64,000 bases of DNA from Ascarosepion bandense. Lineage: Eukaryota; Mollusca; Cephalopoda; Sepiida; Sepiidae. Below, piece after piece: positions 8,504-19,686 of this stretch. Below the pieces are notes generated by a model. It was not told the DNA's origin. It was given only the letters and a program-made list of their open reading frames with translations, and did no database searches. The first letter of the stretch is position 1, and every line of letters starts with the position of its first letter. A program made the translations under genes and the position numbers. The stretch is taken from assembly GCA_037127315.1 (NCBI GenBank), contig JBBBDQ010000225.1, positions 1,993,501 to 2,057,500 on the forward strand, written 5' to 3'.

Positions 8504-9612
8504 TTACAGGTCTAGTCTCTGTGGGGCCTTTATACATCTCCGGGATCTTCTTGGCTCAGGGGTAGGTCTATAGGATCCACTGATGTGTGATTCACTGGTC
8601 AGCTGCTTTATCCGTGTAGGTGATGCCTGGCCCTCAGACCTCCTCCTCTGGCTAAGGTCTGGTGATGACTTGTTCTGGACTGTGTGTAGTGCTGGAACAT
8701 TGCCGATGTGCAGTCCCCCTTGTGATGCAACTTTCTCAGATGTATGTGGTTGATCAGATGTACATTCTAGTACTGAGCCTCTTTTAGCTGGTCTGATGAA
8801 TTGCCTATTCCGTCGGCAGATATTACCACTTTCAGACTCAACTATGTAGGATCTCGGTGCCGCCGCAGAACGCTGGATGATTCCGGGCTTCCATAGCTTT
8901 GTTTTCTCATGCTGGACATAGACTTTCTGCCCCGCATGTAGAGGTGAGTGTTGTCTGTTATGCTGCTTGTCATAACTGTTCTTTGATCTCTCCTTGTACT
9001 GCTGTAATGCTGTTCTTGTCTACTCATCACCGAGTTATTGTTTGGATACTAGTGGTGTCCGTATTTGTCGGCCATTGAGCAATTCTGCTGGAGAGTTGAT
9101 GCTTGCAGACATTGGTGTGGCTCTGTATGCCATCATCGCTAGATAACTGTCGTGTCCAGTTTCCTGTGCCTCCAGAAGTACTCTCTTGCATATTCCAACC
9201 CATCCTCTCAGCAAATCCGTTAGATTTCGGGTAATGTGGAGACGATGTCTTGTGTATGAAGTTGTACGATATGGAAAATGTCTTAAATTCTTTGCTTGTG
9301 AACTGTGGACCATTGTCCAAGTATAGAATTTCTGGTACACCTTGTTCCTCAAATATCGCCTTTATATTTTTGATGACGACTGCTGATGAGGTGGAGTGGA
9401 GGCGTCGTATGAATGTGCTACGGCTGTATTGGTCCGCTACAAGCAGATATTCCTTCCCAGCCATTGAGAATAAATCTATGCTGACATACTGCCAAGGGTA
9501 AGTAGGGGTTTCATGCTGGTGCATCGATTTGGCAGGGATACTTGCCTGATACTTTTGGCAGGTGTGACAGTTAAGTACTATATCCTCAATATCTTTATTC
9601 ATCCCTACACAG
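8504..9612 (-). pseudogene. Integrase and C-terminal tail of element 3
   Basis: The integrase core begins GMNKDIEDIVLNCHTCQKYQ (the CC half of the zinc finger) right after the solo LTR at 9613. Catalytic residues are visible at SIDLFS, YLDNGPQF and NGFAER. A frameshift near 9150-9190 moves the rest (ETGHDSYLAMMAYRATP) to another frame. After a stop near 9030 a recognisable C-terminal domain (HAGQKVYVQHEKTKLWKPG) continues to about 8504, where DL-stop closes the frame. The H-H half of the zinc finger lies beyond the solo LTR. Confidence 0.85.
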
Positions 9613-10482
9613 TGTAATACCCCAACGGACGGTCCGAACAATTTCTCCGGCGGCCGTTCTCCACGCTGTGATGTTTGCCGGGAGTTTGTTGAAAATGTCG
9701 GAGCCGCAAGCTGGGGGTACAAGATTGAACTATAAGGAACGAACTTCCACAACTTGGATGAGTTGAAAGGATGCTTTATTTTGTTTAGAGTTAGCCTTTT
9801 CGGTTGGGGCAGGTGAATGTGATACACAGCTCTAACTCTAATTAATGGAGATCAACAAATCCGAACTGACCGAAACAAGACGAACGGAGATTCTTACTCC
9901 CGGCGGAACTAACTTGAAACTCACTAACTTCTATTTATTTAAAATGAATCCGGAAATCCAAAAATGCTTTAAACCACCGGTTGATAAGCAATTGGCGACT
10001 GTAAGTCCGAAATTTCAGGGCACTTTTATTTTCCTTCTTTTGATGTGTAAATATCCCGCAGACATCCAGTCTGTACTTTTTTTTATCTTTTTTTTTTATT
10101 TTAATAAAGCTTCCCCGGAAAATTCTTAATGTGTGGTTAAGATACAGTAAAAGACAGCCTTTGACCTGGTCATTAATAAAAAAAAAACCCCATTTTCTGA
10201 ACTTTATCTCTTATCACATTAAATCACCGAGTTAAGAGTCAAATATTTACCGGAAGAGTGGTAGGATTTAAAACAGTAATCGGATACCCTTGTCTCTTCC
10301 ACAATTTTCCTCATAAAAGAAAAAGCGTTTATTTATTTATTTATTTTTTCCTCTTCTTTTTCACTTTTGTTAAATATGTTTTTAAACTATTTTCTATTCT
10401 AAATCATTTTCTATTTTAATCTATTATAATAAAATACATATTTTACAAAGCACCTTAATATACGCCTAGTTATCGTGTCACA
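9613..10482 (+). repeat. Solo LTR (copy B) in the integrase of element 3
   Basis: This 870-bp insertion begins TGTAATACCCC, ends GTGTCACA, and is flanked by ACAG at 9609-9612 and 10483-10486. The element 3 reading frame resumes in register across it, which confirms a clean insertion. It contains AATAAAGC-like polyadenylation signals near 10104. It is an inverted copy of 12334-13195. Confidence 0.85.
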
Positions 10483-10486
10483 ACAG

Positions 10487-12333
10487 TATATAACTGATCG
10501 AGTTCTTAACCTGGTTTTCTCAACTCCTTCTTCCAGTATACCTCTTTGCAGGGAGGCTGGTATTATGATTTTGTTACTCTTAAGCAAAATACCGTCTTGA
10601 ACCCCAATCTCATCTCTAAAGTTCCAAAATGGTAAGAGTTAGCTTGGGCAGTCAGCTCGATTGGTAGGCCAGCCGGACATTACCATATTTATGAGTTCTT
10701 TTAGTACTGGGTCTTGTAACGTCTCGACTCGGATGTTCTCTATTCTGGTTGGTGAGAAATTAAAATATGTCACCATACTGTGGACATTGAGGTCAATTCC
10801 TTCAATATGTTTACTAGGTCTAGGTGATACTCGTGATAGGCAGTCTGCAATTGGTACTGTTTTTCCTGGGGTGTATTTCACAATGAAGTCATATCTTTCC
10901 ACTTTCAATAGCATTCTCGCAAGTCTTGGAGGTGCTCGTGATGGGTTCTTTAGCGCTATCGATTCTAATGGCTTATGATCTGTGTGGATGGTTATTTTGT
11001 GACCCCATACATAATGATGAAATCTTTTCAAGCCAAAAACAATGGCTAACATTTCCCTCCCGATGTTTGAGTATCGAGTTTCTGGGCCTGACAGTGTCTT
11101 GCTTGCAAATACAACTGGCATCCCCTTTTGTAGCAAAGCTGCACCTATACCTGCGATCGATGCATCCACCTGTAACACAATAGGTTCCTTTGGGTCAAAA
11201 TATCGGAGTGTTGTGTTTTTCCGATCTCTTCTTTGATTTCCTCAAATGTCTTTTGTTGCTAGGATGACAACGCGGAATCTTTTTTTGTAGATATCAAGTC
11301 ACAAAGGGGTATAGTCAAGGTTGCAAGTTGTGGTGAGAATTTGTTTAGGTAATTAACCAATCCTAGAAAACTGGTGAGCTGTTTTACACCCTCGGGTGGT
11401 TGCATTGGTATAATTGCCTCTACTTTGTTAGGATCTGGTTTTATACCATGTTTCGAAATGATATGACCGAAAAAGGGTAACTCAGATGCCTTTACCACAA
11501 ATTTCTCTGAGTTGAACTTGCAGTTTATTCCCCTTGCTCTAATCACTAGTTGCTTCAGTGCTTCATCATGATTATTACCCTCTTCTTCGAATCCGTATAT
11601 GATTGTGTCATCACATATGGAGAGGAAGTTTTTAAGGTCACCAAAGATCTCTTTCATGGCTCTCTGAAATTCATCTTGGGCGCATTTTACACCCATGGGA
11701 AACCTGTTGAACATGTATCTACCATATGGTGTTATAAATATTGTAAGTCTTCTTGACTTCTCGTCCAGTCTTAGGTGCTAGTATCCAGATTTAATGTCAA
11801 CATTTGTGAACCATCTAGCGCCATTTAGCTCTGCAGTGATGTCCTCAAATGTCGGGGTGACGTAATGTCGTCTGCGCACTGCTTTGTTTAAGTCCCGAGG
11901 GTCTAGGCATAGTCTTACCGAACCATTGGTTTTGGTTACACAAACAAATGAATTCACCCAAGGTGTTGGTTCTGTCACGGGGATATTATGCCTTGGGCTA
12001 CTAAGAAGTCCAATTCCGTTTTCAATTTTTCTTTTAGAGCTATCGGGATTCGTTGAGGTGGGTGTACAACTGGTGGTACTTCTGGGTCCACATGAATGGT
12101 ATGTTCACCAGATAGACAGCCAATAGAATCAAATATATCTGGAAATTCCTGAATGATTTTCTTTCTTTCATTTAAGTTTCCTTTCCAACTTGATCTTGGC
12201 ATTGGAACTGGTTTTGTATTCTGCTGGGATGCTTGGTCATCATTTGTCTGTACCTGATGATTTTTGATGCTGTATCGGTCGATTTTACAGCTAAGTTTAG
12301 GGTCACTAACCTTAACTCCCGTGATGTCTGTAG
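10487..12333 (-). pseudogene. RT-RNase H of element 3
   Basis: Reading from 12333 downward: the end of the protease linker (DITGVKVSDPKLSC), RT fingers (LDPRDLNKAV at about 11910), palm with ICDDTIIYG (near 11610, DD retained), and RNase H (LQVDASIAGIGAAL at 11178, HTDHKPLES, IADCLSRV). Breaks are a frameshift near 11978, a stop after DIKSGY near 11778, a break near 11259, and a stop after ADCPS at 10639. Beyond that stop the frame continues as the integrase linker (LLPFWNFRDEIG) up to the solo LTR. Confidence 0.85.
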
Positions 12334-13195
12334 TCTAAAATAGAAAATGGTTAAGAATAGAAAAATAGTTTAAAAACATGTGTTTCGTTTAACAAAAGTG
12401 AAAAAGAAAAGGAAAAAATAAATAAATAAACGTTTTTTCCTTTATAAGTAAATTAAAAATATTTGACTAAGTGATTTGATGTGATAAAAGATAAAGTTTA
12501 GGAAATAGATTTTTGAGTGACCAGTTCAAAAACTGTCTTTACTGTATCTTGACCACACATTAAGAAAAGATAATAGAATTTTCCCTTTCTCCAGGCAATT
12601 AAAAAAAAAACGCCTGGTTACGGGTAAATTGTCAGGGCTATCATCCGGCGATCTTCACACGAAGCTTTATTAAGATAAAAAGATAAAAAAAAATCCTCGA
12701 AAATACGGGATGTCTGCCAGGATGTTTACACATCAAAGGAAGCAAAATTTAAGTACCTTGAAATTTCGGACTTACCGTCGCCAATGCTTATCTTTTGGTT
12801 TTGTTTTAGCCCGGTGGTCTCTAGTGGACTTCCAATTATTTCAATATAAATAAAAGTGATTTTTCCGAGCCGATCAGTTCAGTTCAGTTCAGCTGGGCGT
12901 GTGCTTAAAGTAGGGAAACTCCATTCGTCTGAGTCGGTCGGTCGGTCGGTTCGGCATTCGATCTTCATTAATTAGAGTTAGAGCTGAGTGTCATTTCGCC
13001 TGCCCCAACTGCAAGACTAGCTCTAAACGAAATAAAGCATCGATTTAACTCATTCAAGTTGTGGAAGTTCGTTTCTTATAGTTTATCTTGTACCTCCAGC
13101 TTGAGACTCCGACTTTTTCACTCAACTCCCGGCAACATCACAGCGTGGAGAACGGCCGCCGGAGAAATTGTTCGGACCTCCACAGGGGTGTTACA
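12334..13195 (-). repeat. Solo LTR (copy A) in the protease of element 3
   Basis: On the minus strand it starts TGTAACACCCC and shares with copy B the block GGTCCGAACAATTTCTCC and the AT-rich CTATTTTCTATT tail. Orientation is opposite to copy B. Its 3' end stops at CTATTTTA, about 80 bases short of the end seen in copy B, and no flanking duplication is visible, so its end and part of the target were probably deleted. It contains a GGTCGGTCGGTCGGTT repeat near 12933. Confidence 0.8.
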
Positions 13196-14310
13196 CTTTA
13201 CAACATGGAATGTTGCACTGACAAATCTGTTGCGGAATCTTATTCCTAGCGGACAGGTTTTTTCTTGATCAATTGTTGTTCCGCTGAAAGCAATTAACCG
13301 TATCGCCGTCGCTTTGAGTGGTACTCCATGCAGTTTTTTATATATTTCCTTGGGCAAAAGGTTGCTCATAGCACCTGTATCAACCTTCGCATTGACGTCT
13401 ACCTGCACCTGTCTGTTGCCAATTTTTAACTTGGCATATGTCTCAGTAGTGTTTGCTGGCGACCGCTGAATGGAGTGAAAATATATATCTTCACTCGAAC
13501 AACTAGCATCACTTCCGTTTTGTATCGCCGTGTGAATTCTCCTGTTTTTGTGCCACTGTGACTGTGTCACTCTTTTACTTGTTTGTTTTTTATCTCCCAT
13601 CTTGGAGTGGCAAACATTAGCAAAATGTCCCTTTTTGTTGCATCTCATGCATGACTTTCCTTTTGCTGGGCACTCTCCTCGAGGATGTCCTTTGCCACAA
13701 TATTCACACTGTGTTGGTTTTCCATTATTTTTAGCCTGAATTGCATGCGTACTGCTCTTTTCTACTGGAATGCGTATGGCTTCAACCTGCTTGCAGGTTG
13801 CCTCCTCTGTCTTTGCTATGCGTAGCACTTTTGCTATTGTCAGGTCATTACCTTCCTTAATTAAGGATTTCTGCACTGATTTTAGGTAAATGCCGAATAT
13901 AAAGAGATCGACTATAAGGGTGTCTTCCACCATTTGGTCGTATTCACACTGTTTGGCTATTTGGCAAAGCCGTTTTAAGAATGAGTGTGCCGATTCGTCT
14001 GACTTTTGTCTGCACTGCAGCAGTTTGTGTCTTGCTACGCGAAAATTCGACCTTGGATTCGCATACTGTCTAAAGTATTTAATATATGTTCTGACGGTTC
14101 TTTCTTCTTCGTGCCGAAAAACAAATGTGTCACTTACCCCTCGACATCGGCCCATAATAAAAGATATCTAAGCTTGACCTTAGCGTCAACGTTACGCATT
14201 GGACCTTCAAAATGGAGCCTGACTTGCCGAATAAATCCTTCCATTAATTTGGCAAGATTTGCGCTGGACCAATCTATTGTTGGTGGAGGTACTTGCGATG
14301 GAGCTGCCAT
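13196..14310 (-). pseudogene. Gag and protease of element 3
   Basis: Gag starts at 14310 (MAAPSQVPPPTIDW) and runs 58 codons to a TAA at 14134-14136. The rest is in another frame from about 14155 (SDTFVFRHEEERTVRTYIKY), so a frameshift lies there. Two zinc knuckles follow (CEYCGKGHPRGEC and CMRCNKKGHFANVC), then protease with VDTGAMSNLLP. The protease is cut at KCN by solo LTR copy A (13195). Confidence 0.85.
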
Positions 14311-14483
14311 ACTAAACCTTATTGTTATAAGATAATTGTCTTACCTTGGTGTTTGGTGCCTACGCATGTGTTCGTCACTTTTTATTTTTAGAGAAAGAAA
14401 CCTCGTGGAGAAAAACAAATGCCGCGGCTTATTCAATATATCCAATTCGTCTCATTTTGGTATAGGTGTGTCCTTGTAATAAC

Positions 14484-14501
14484 ATCCCACTTCTGACACC
14501 A
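14484..14501 (-). other. tRNA-Leu-type primer-binding site of element 3
   Basis: The plus strand reads ATCCCACTTCTGACACCA, matching from memory the 3' end of animal tRNA-Leu with its CCA. It lies 5 bases inside the 5' LTR, the usual position for a tRNA-primed Gypsy element. This contrasts with elements 1 and 2, which lack such a site. Confidence 0.75.
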
Positions 14502-14506
14502 TATTA

Positions 14507-14681
14507 TGTTGTTGTGGGTGGGGGTTATCGGATAGGATGGTTACGATAATGAATGGATAAGACGAGAGTTGAGTAAACACATGCTTTATTTCTGGGATGT
14601 CATTACAGGAAGTACAATCAAAGAACTAGGGGCAAGAACTCTTCTCAACTTCCGAGTTATAAGGAACCTACTACTATAACA
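14507..14681 (-). repeat. 5' LTR of element 3
   Basis: This 175-bp copy is the partner of 8030-8376 but lacks the 170-bp segment described there. The outer end (ATAACA) differs in sequence from the other LTR (AGAACA), so it is approximate. Confidence 0.8.
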
Positions 14682-14939
14682 CTAACTAGGTGGAAAAGGA
14701 AAAGGTTTCAATTTATGGTGAAAAAGAGTGTGAGTGAGAAATACCCGGAGAGAGAAAAAGTGTCAAATAGAGATAGTAGTAAGTAGCAGAGTGCATGTGT
14801 GTAAAACGAATAATCAGTCTACTTAACTAATAAAGTCTGTGTTCCTTCTCATTTCTGGCTGGCGAGAGATGTAAAAAATTTTATGGACAGTTGAAAATAT
14901 CTTGTTGTTGTTGTTTTCCTTTCTTTCTTCTTTTTTGTA
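14682..14939. other. Unclassified stretch
   Basis: Purine-rich DNA (GGTGGAAAAGGAAAAGG near 14690) followed by AT-rich DNA with a short GTT repeat near 14905. I see no gene or recognised repeat. Confidence 0.4.
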
Positions 14940-15342
14940 TTGGTTGAATCGGCGATAGACCTGTCTGATCTCCGCACCTTTCCGACTGGCGTGACCGGTC
15001 AAGGGACGTCCTTAAGTATTGGAAACCAGTTATATGACTGGCTCACAGAGGCATTTTCTTCTTTAGATGTGAAAAAACGTTTGACTGACGTCATATTTGA
15101 ATTGTTGATTTGTAATCCAATCAGAATCCAGAATTTTGCTTTTCAAACTGACTTGTGAAATTTTTCTTAGTTGGGTTTTTCCAAAGTGCTTTTAGTGCGT
15201 TTGATTTTGTGGATGTGCAATTTTACTTTTGGTTTTTCCAAAATGAGTTTAGTCGTTTGGATCCGATTTGGCGGGTGTGCAATTTTACTTTGAGTGTTTT
15301 AGTTAGTTGATGGATGATATAGGATTTGTATCCTATAATTCT
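14940..15342 (+). repeat. Diverged copy of the 979-bp insertion family
   Basis: It shares with the reverse complement of 41792-42150 the blocks TGTGACCGGTCA-like, TTAGATGTGAAAAAACG, GCGGGTGTGCAATTTTACTT and AGGATTTGTATCCTAT. It contains two internal copies of a TTTAGTCGTTTGGATCCGAT-like plus GTGTGCAATTTTACTTT unit (about 15190 and 15250). It is probably a partial solo LTR or non-autonomous element. Confidence 0.65.
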
Positions 15343-15418
15343 CATGCAACTAAATGTCGAATCAGAACCAGTGCACTGTTACAATTATATTACCTTTTAT
15401 GCATGCTACACTGATATA

Positions 15419-15640
15419 TATATATATATATATATATTTTAACAAAGTTGTGGAACTCGTAGGTTTTTTAACCTGCTGTTCATGCATTTACTTTTATAAG
15501 GAGTGCTCGATACAAACGTAGAGCGTTATATTGTAATAGTTCTTACAATAGTTTATAAATTCATAGTATCACTACGCAAAACTTTTCGCGTTTCGAAAGT
15601 AACCTTGGTTTTTTGGTTGCCTCTCTTCAGGTGAAGAAGT
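15419..15640 (-). repeat. Dispersed ~200-bp hammerhead-bearing repeat, copy 1
   Basis: Reading on the minus strand it matches 19680-19873: hammerhead-like motif, then TTTATAAAC(T/C)ATTGTAA, GAGCACTC(C/T)TTATAAAAG and TAAATGC(A/T)TGAACAG, ending in a TA tract (15416-15437) in both copies. No coding capacity. The two copies are inverted relative to one another. Confidence 0.8.
15567..15636 (-). ncRNA. Hammerhead ribozyme-like motif (family H2, copy 1)
   Basis: On the minus strand: stem I strand TCAC, core CTGAAGA (15624-15630), a stem II with an internal mismatch (AACC/GGTT and GAGG/TTTC parts), core GAAA, stem III ACGC/GCGT, the UA before cleavage, and stem I partner GTGA. This is the type I order (open stem I). 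All invariant core bases of the CUGANGA...GAAA...UH consensus are present. Activity is not shown. Confidence 0.7.
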
Positions 15641-15854
15641 TGGAATGAACATTATCTCGTGAAAAAAACCGTTTATTTGTGATGAATATGCTTTTTTTAG
15701 GTGAAAGTGGGGTTGGGACCTTATTTGAATTCTGTTGACCTTATTTAAGTCTTAGAGTTAGGTGTTTGGGGGGAGGTCGCTTAGTTCAGGACAGGTTTCC
15801 CTATTTATCTTCTCTGGATGTAGTAGTGGTGGCGTCGTTGTTAATGATATTTTT

Positions 15855-16410
15855 TTTTAACCATATCACCCCAAGTAAGGCGAAAACGCCACTGATGCGC
15901 AGGGGGCTACGTAAGAGTGAAAGGATTGGAAAAGAGAAAAACCAGAAACCACATCCTAAGCAGGAAACAAGGGATGAGCCTCTTCACCTGTTCAATAGAC
16001 GTGGGTGGAGTGTGAACCGGGTGATAGTTTAGTCTATCTACTCCAATTGAAAAATAAAATAAAATAAAATAAAAAAAAGAGTGAAAAGATTGGAAAAGAG
16101 AAAAACCGGAAACCACATCCTAAACAGGAAATAAGGGACGAGCCTCTTCACCTATTCAATAAACGCGGGTGGAGTGTGAACCGGGTGATAGTTTAGTCTA
16201 TCTACTCCAATTGAAAAAAAAATAATAAAAAGAGTGAAAAGATTGGAAAAGAGAAAAACCGGAAACCACATCCTAAACAGGAAACAAGGGATGAGCCTCT
16301 TCACCTGTTCAATAGACGTGGGTGGAGTGTGAATCGGGCGATAGTTTAGTCTATCTACTCCAATTGAAAAAAATAAATAAATAAAATAAAAAAAGAGTGA
16401 AAAGATAGTG
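15855..16410 (+). repeat. Tandem array of a ~155-bp SINE-like unit (3 copies)
   Basis: Each unit contains GAGTGAAA(A/G)GATTGGAAAAG, CCACATCCTAA(A/G)CAGGAAA, GAGCCTCTTCACCT, then GGTGGAGTGTGAA and CTATCTACTCCAATTG, followed by an A-rich spacer. CTACTCCAATTG recurs at 16039, 16202 and 16355. The first unit has an extra head (CACCCCAAGTAAGGCG, about 15868). The same unit recurs inverted at 58655-59740 and once at 62610-62812. The GGTTCACACTCC core resembles a pol III B box, which is weak evidence for tRNA ancestry. Confidence 0.8.
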
Positions 16411-16938
16411 GAAAAGTAATAAAGTTTCACTGTGAAGTAGAAATATATTCAAGACTAGAAATTTCTTTGAAAGTGCCCCTCTATATCAAAATACACTAAA
16501 GTTATCTTTGAAGTCCATTAACATTAAGATCCTACTTAATGATAATTTTTTGGATAAGACAAAGCACAAAAATCGATGTATGTGCTTAATCCCTGAAAGT
16601 CTCAACTCTGGTACAGCATCTCCCAATTACACTAAAAATTACACTTGCTGTAACACCTTTGCTGCAAAAACTGCACAAACTATAAAGCCAAGTCTGGGAG
16701 AAAAAAAAGATGGATTTTTACTGTTCCCAAAGGGTTTTTTGTGTAAGTAAATTGGAATTAGAACTGTTTTCAGATTTCTCATTCTGAGCTGTGATCTATC
16801 ACACCACCTGTGCATTGATTCAATCAATAAAATGAGTAAAAACACAGCATTGTGCTTAAAAATCCAATATTCTACAAATAAAATTAAATTAGCTGCCATT
16901 TAAATAAATAAAAATATAGATCTGAAAATTCAAGAATC

Positions 16939-16978
<40 letters not shown>

Positions 16979-17165
16979 CGCACATGCAGGTAATACAGAA
17001 TTCATTAAGGTAATGATCAGCAATTGTTTTGGAGGAAACTATAGTCACTGTTGATTGAGGTTCTTGTGTTTCTTTGTCTTGGCCACCAATAATCTGAACA
17101 TCACTAAGTATCAAGTATCTGTCCTGGCATTGTCAACCTTAGCCTTTACAAAATCTCTAGCTGTT
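16411..17165. other. Unclassified DNA with a GT/GC microsatellite
   Basis: AT-rich sequence with no recognised gene. A GT tract passing into GC lies at 16938-16980. Confidence 0.5.
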
Positions 17166-17625
17166 TGTGACTAGCAGTATAGCCCGGTGTTGCTCGGGTG
17201 TAATGAAAACTTTAAAACTAATCCATAGTCCTGGAGCTCAGACTCAGCCTAAAGAATATTTGTGTGATGTTTGGTGAGAATCGGATAAAAATTGTGGATT
17301 TATATAAAGGACATACAGACAGATAAACAGACACACACACAAATATATTGCCTTTTATATAAATATATTATCGATTTTCTGCACTATTGTAAGAACTGCA
17401 ACCTTGAAACTTCTGAATATCGTTTCTTATGTCTTTGTCTATGAGTGTATGAAATTTGATTAAAATCGAACCACTCCTTCTATAACCCGATTTTTTCGAT
17501 TATTGATATTTATCATAGGTACCTTGACACAAAACCTAGCTAAGAACACTCGCAGACGCTTATAGTACAACAGTGTAAATTTTCAAGAAAATCAGTTCAG
17601 CCGTTTCGGAGTCTATAGGTAATGG

Positions 17626-17690
<65 letters not shown>
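17166..17690 (+). repeat. RTE/SINE-like 3' tail ending in a CA microsatellite
   Basis: It starts GACTAGCAGTATAGCCCGG with a TTGCTCGGGTG block, and near its end carries AAATCAGTTCAGCCGTTTCGG followed by CA repeats (17623-17686). These phrases resemble 3' tails of invertebrate RTE-type LINEs and derived SINEs as I remember them. No coding sequence is present. A smaller CA/ACAG cluster lies near 17320. Confidence 0.5.
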
Positions 17691-17699
17691 TCCATTTAT

Positions 17700-18190
17700 A
17701 AATAAGTTTAGATTTTCAATGGTTTCAGTGTTTACACTTTGATCTAGATGAGTATCCTTCCTTGCTGCAGCTATGAACACACAAGCCATTATCCCAACAC
17801 CCTGTGACAATTTATGGTTTGTCCAAAGAATCAGCCATTATAATCAAAGTAGCCTTCATGAGAGAATTGATGGGTGGCGTGTGATATTTGGATGGTCTAG
17901 TTGATTCGTTTATGGTTTTTAAGGTGCTGCTATTTGGTTTAGGGAGGGTTTGTGTTGTTTTGTTTTGGGCTGGTCACTTTATCATTTAGTTTTGGTTATT
18001 TTGTATTGGGATATATGTTTTTTTGTTTTTTGCAGTGTTGATATTTTATTTTTCTACCATTTACAGGTAGCTGGACTTATTGTTGGTGTGGTGTGGGGTT
18101 TGTTGTCTTTTATTTCTGCTTTTTTTTGTTCTATTTATTAATAGGGTTGATTATGTGTATTTATTGCATTTTGCATATATATATAACATA
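17700..18190. other. Unclassified T-rich stretch
   Basis: T- and G-rich low-complexity DNA with a short TA tract at its end. I see no gene or repeat family. Confidence 0.4.
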
Positions 18191-18194
18191 CCCC

Positions 18195-18670
18195 CCCCCC
18201 TTTGTGTCTCAACTAAAAGGGTCATGGAAGTTCTCTAATAAAGACTGAAAAAAGTTTGTCTTTGAGAATTTATGGCAAATCAAAGATAATTTTCCAACTT
18301 TTCATCTACTGGAAATGAAATGCTTTTTTTTAGTCTTGCAGGCGTTACCTTTTCGTTAGTTAGGACTTACTAAAAAAATTTCGTTTCATTCATTTACAAT
18401 TTTTTTAATGTTTCGATTTCAGACTATTATTACTTTCTATTTCTATAAATTAATGATTAATTTAAAATGTAAAAATGAATTTTTATTTATTTATTTATTT
18501 ATTTAAATGTAAAATATTGCCTCGCATTCCACCCCCTTCCCCGTTTCTTTGCATCTCAACTAAAATGGTCATGGAAGTTCTCCAACAAAGATTGAAAAAA
18601 GGTTTATCTTTGAGAATCTACGGCAAGTCAAATATAGTTTTCCAACTTTTTGTCGACTGGAAATGAAATA
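18195..18670. repeat. Locally duplicated ~130-bp segment
   Basis: The segments at about 18195-18330 and 18530-18670 share GTCATGGAAGTTCTC, TTGAGAAT(T/C)TA and TTTTCCAACTTTT, and both end CTGGAAATGAAAT(G/A)CT. They are direct copies separated by AT-rich DNA. No function recognised. Confidence 0.7.
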
Positions 18671-18675
18671 CTAAT

Positions 18676-19470
18676 CTGATACATCCAATACTAAATTTTG
18701 GTTTTTAATCTAATATACCTTAGTATAACATAATTATCAAAATCCTACACACAAAAAAGAAAATCACCTTGAAGTTCAGCCTGCTGCAAAAGTTTGCTGC
18801 CTGCCCATTCTAATAATCTATGTTCCCACAATGTATTTTATACAGACAAAATAATTCTATTATAAGTTAAAAAAAAATACAATGTTTCATTTATAACTTA
18901 TGCTCTATTATAACTTAATTAATAATTATTTTACGAAATAAAAGACCCACACAATACTAAATTAGTTTTCTAACCACAATATACTTTAATATACCATAAT
19001 TATTTAATCATATTTATAACAAACATTTCAGCACTTTTACTCATGAAGTAATTAAAAAAAAAAAGAATCCAACTTGCTGTTAAAAATTATTTACCTATTT
19101 AAGTATTATGTACGTAACTCAGACAAAATAATTTTCTTTAAAATTTAATCAATTACTATCTTTCATTTATACCTTATACTGACACATAAATAAAAAAAAT
19201 GAATATTATTTTAATAAAATAAATGACTCACACAATACTAAATTTTTGTTCTTAATACAATATAACTAAGAATACCACAATTATTTAATCCTAATTCTAA
19301 CTTAAACTTTCTGTCCCCTTTACTTATGAATAATAGTTAAAAAAAAATTGTTATTCAATAAAAAAAAAAACCTAAAGTCCAACCTCCTGGTAAAAATTAT
19401 TGTCTACCCATTTAAAAAATCTAAGGTCCCACTATGTATCTTACACAGACAAAATTAAAATGTGATATGT
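18676..19470. repeat. Three tandem copies of a ~275-bp AT-rich unit
   Basis: CAATACTAAATT recurs at about 18685, 18953 and 19236. Each unit continues with (C/A)CATAATTAT(T/C) and an AGTCCAACCT- or AAGTTCAGCC-like block, then ACAGACAAAATAATT or ACAGACAAAATT. Divergence is substantial. It may be an old satellite-like expansion. Confidence 0.65.
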
Positions 19471-19514
19471 CTAAATCTAAGCCATCAGTAGGATGGCTTA
19501 CATTTAGACATGTC
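19464..19514. repeat. Inverted repeat, 23-bp arms
   Basis: Arms 19464-19486 and 19492-19514 (TGTCTAAAT...TAAGCCATC) pair with two mismatches around a 5-base loop. It could be a small hairpin or the remains of a foldback element. It lies at the end of the ~275-bp tandem repeat. Confidence 0.75.
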
Positions 19515-19686
19515 ACTTTCCTAACCCAAATGTTTATCTCTATGGTTACATAATTCTAAATGCTGATTGAACAGTTTTGACACACCTGAATACATTTCCT
19601 CCAACTACCACTCCTTAATTTTCTAAATAGCCATGAATTCATTTTATATTTTCAAAAGTAAACCGTTTACACCATTTATTTTTAAC

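Larger units (their letters stand above)
8030..14681 (-). mobile_element. Gypsy element with tRNA-Leu-type primer site (element 3)
   Basis: LTRs at 8030-8376 and 14507-14681 flank gag, protease, RT, RNase H and integrase in the standard order on the minus strand. All genes are broken by frameshifts and stops. Two solo LTRs of one other family split it, one in protease and one in the integrase zinc-finger region, in opposite orientations. A clear target duplication of the whole element was not found. Confidence 0.85.

Noticed and set aside
14127..14140. GGGTAAGT in element 3 gag resembles a splice donor
   Set aside because: It coincides with a frameshift in a decayed retroelement with no matching acceptor; chance is sufficient.
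15855..16410. CRISPR-like array because of regular repeats
   Set aside because: Units are ~155 bp with A-rich spacers in a eukaryotic transposon landscape; no short repeats with unique spacers and no cas genes.
16884..17114. Open frames rich in Thr-His or Cys-Val repeats (also 17613-17810, 22005-22326, 60937-61298)
   Set aside because: They translate GT/CA/TA microsatellites and cryptically simple DNA and contain no protein signature.
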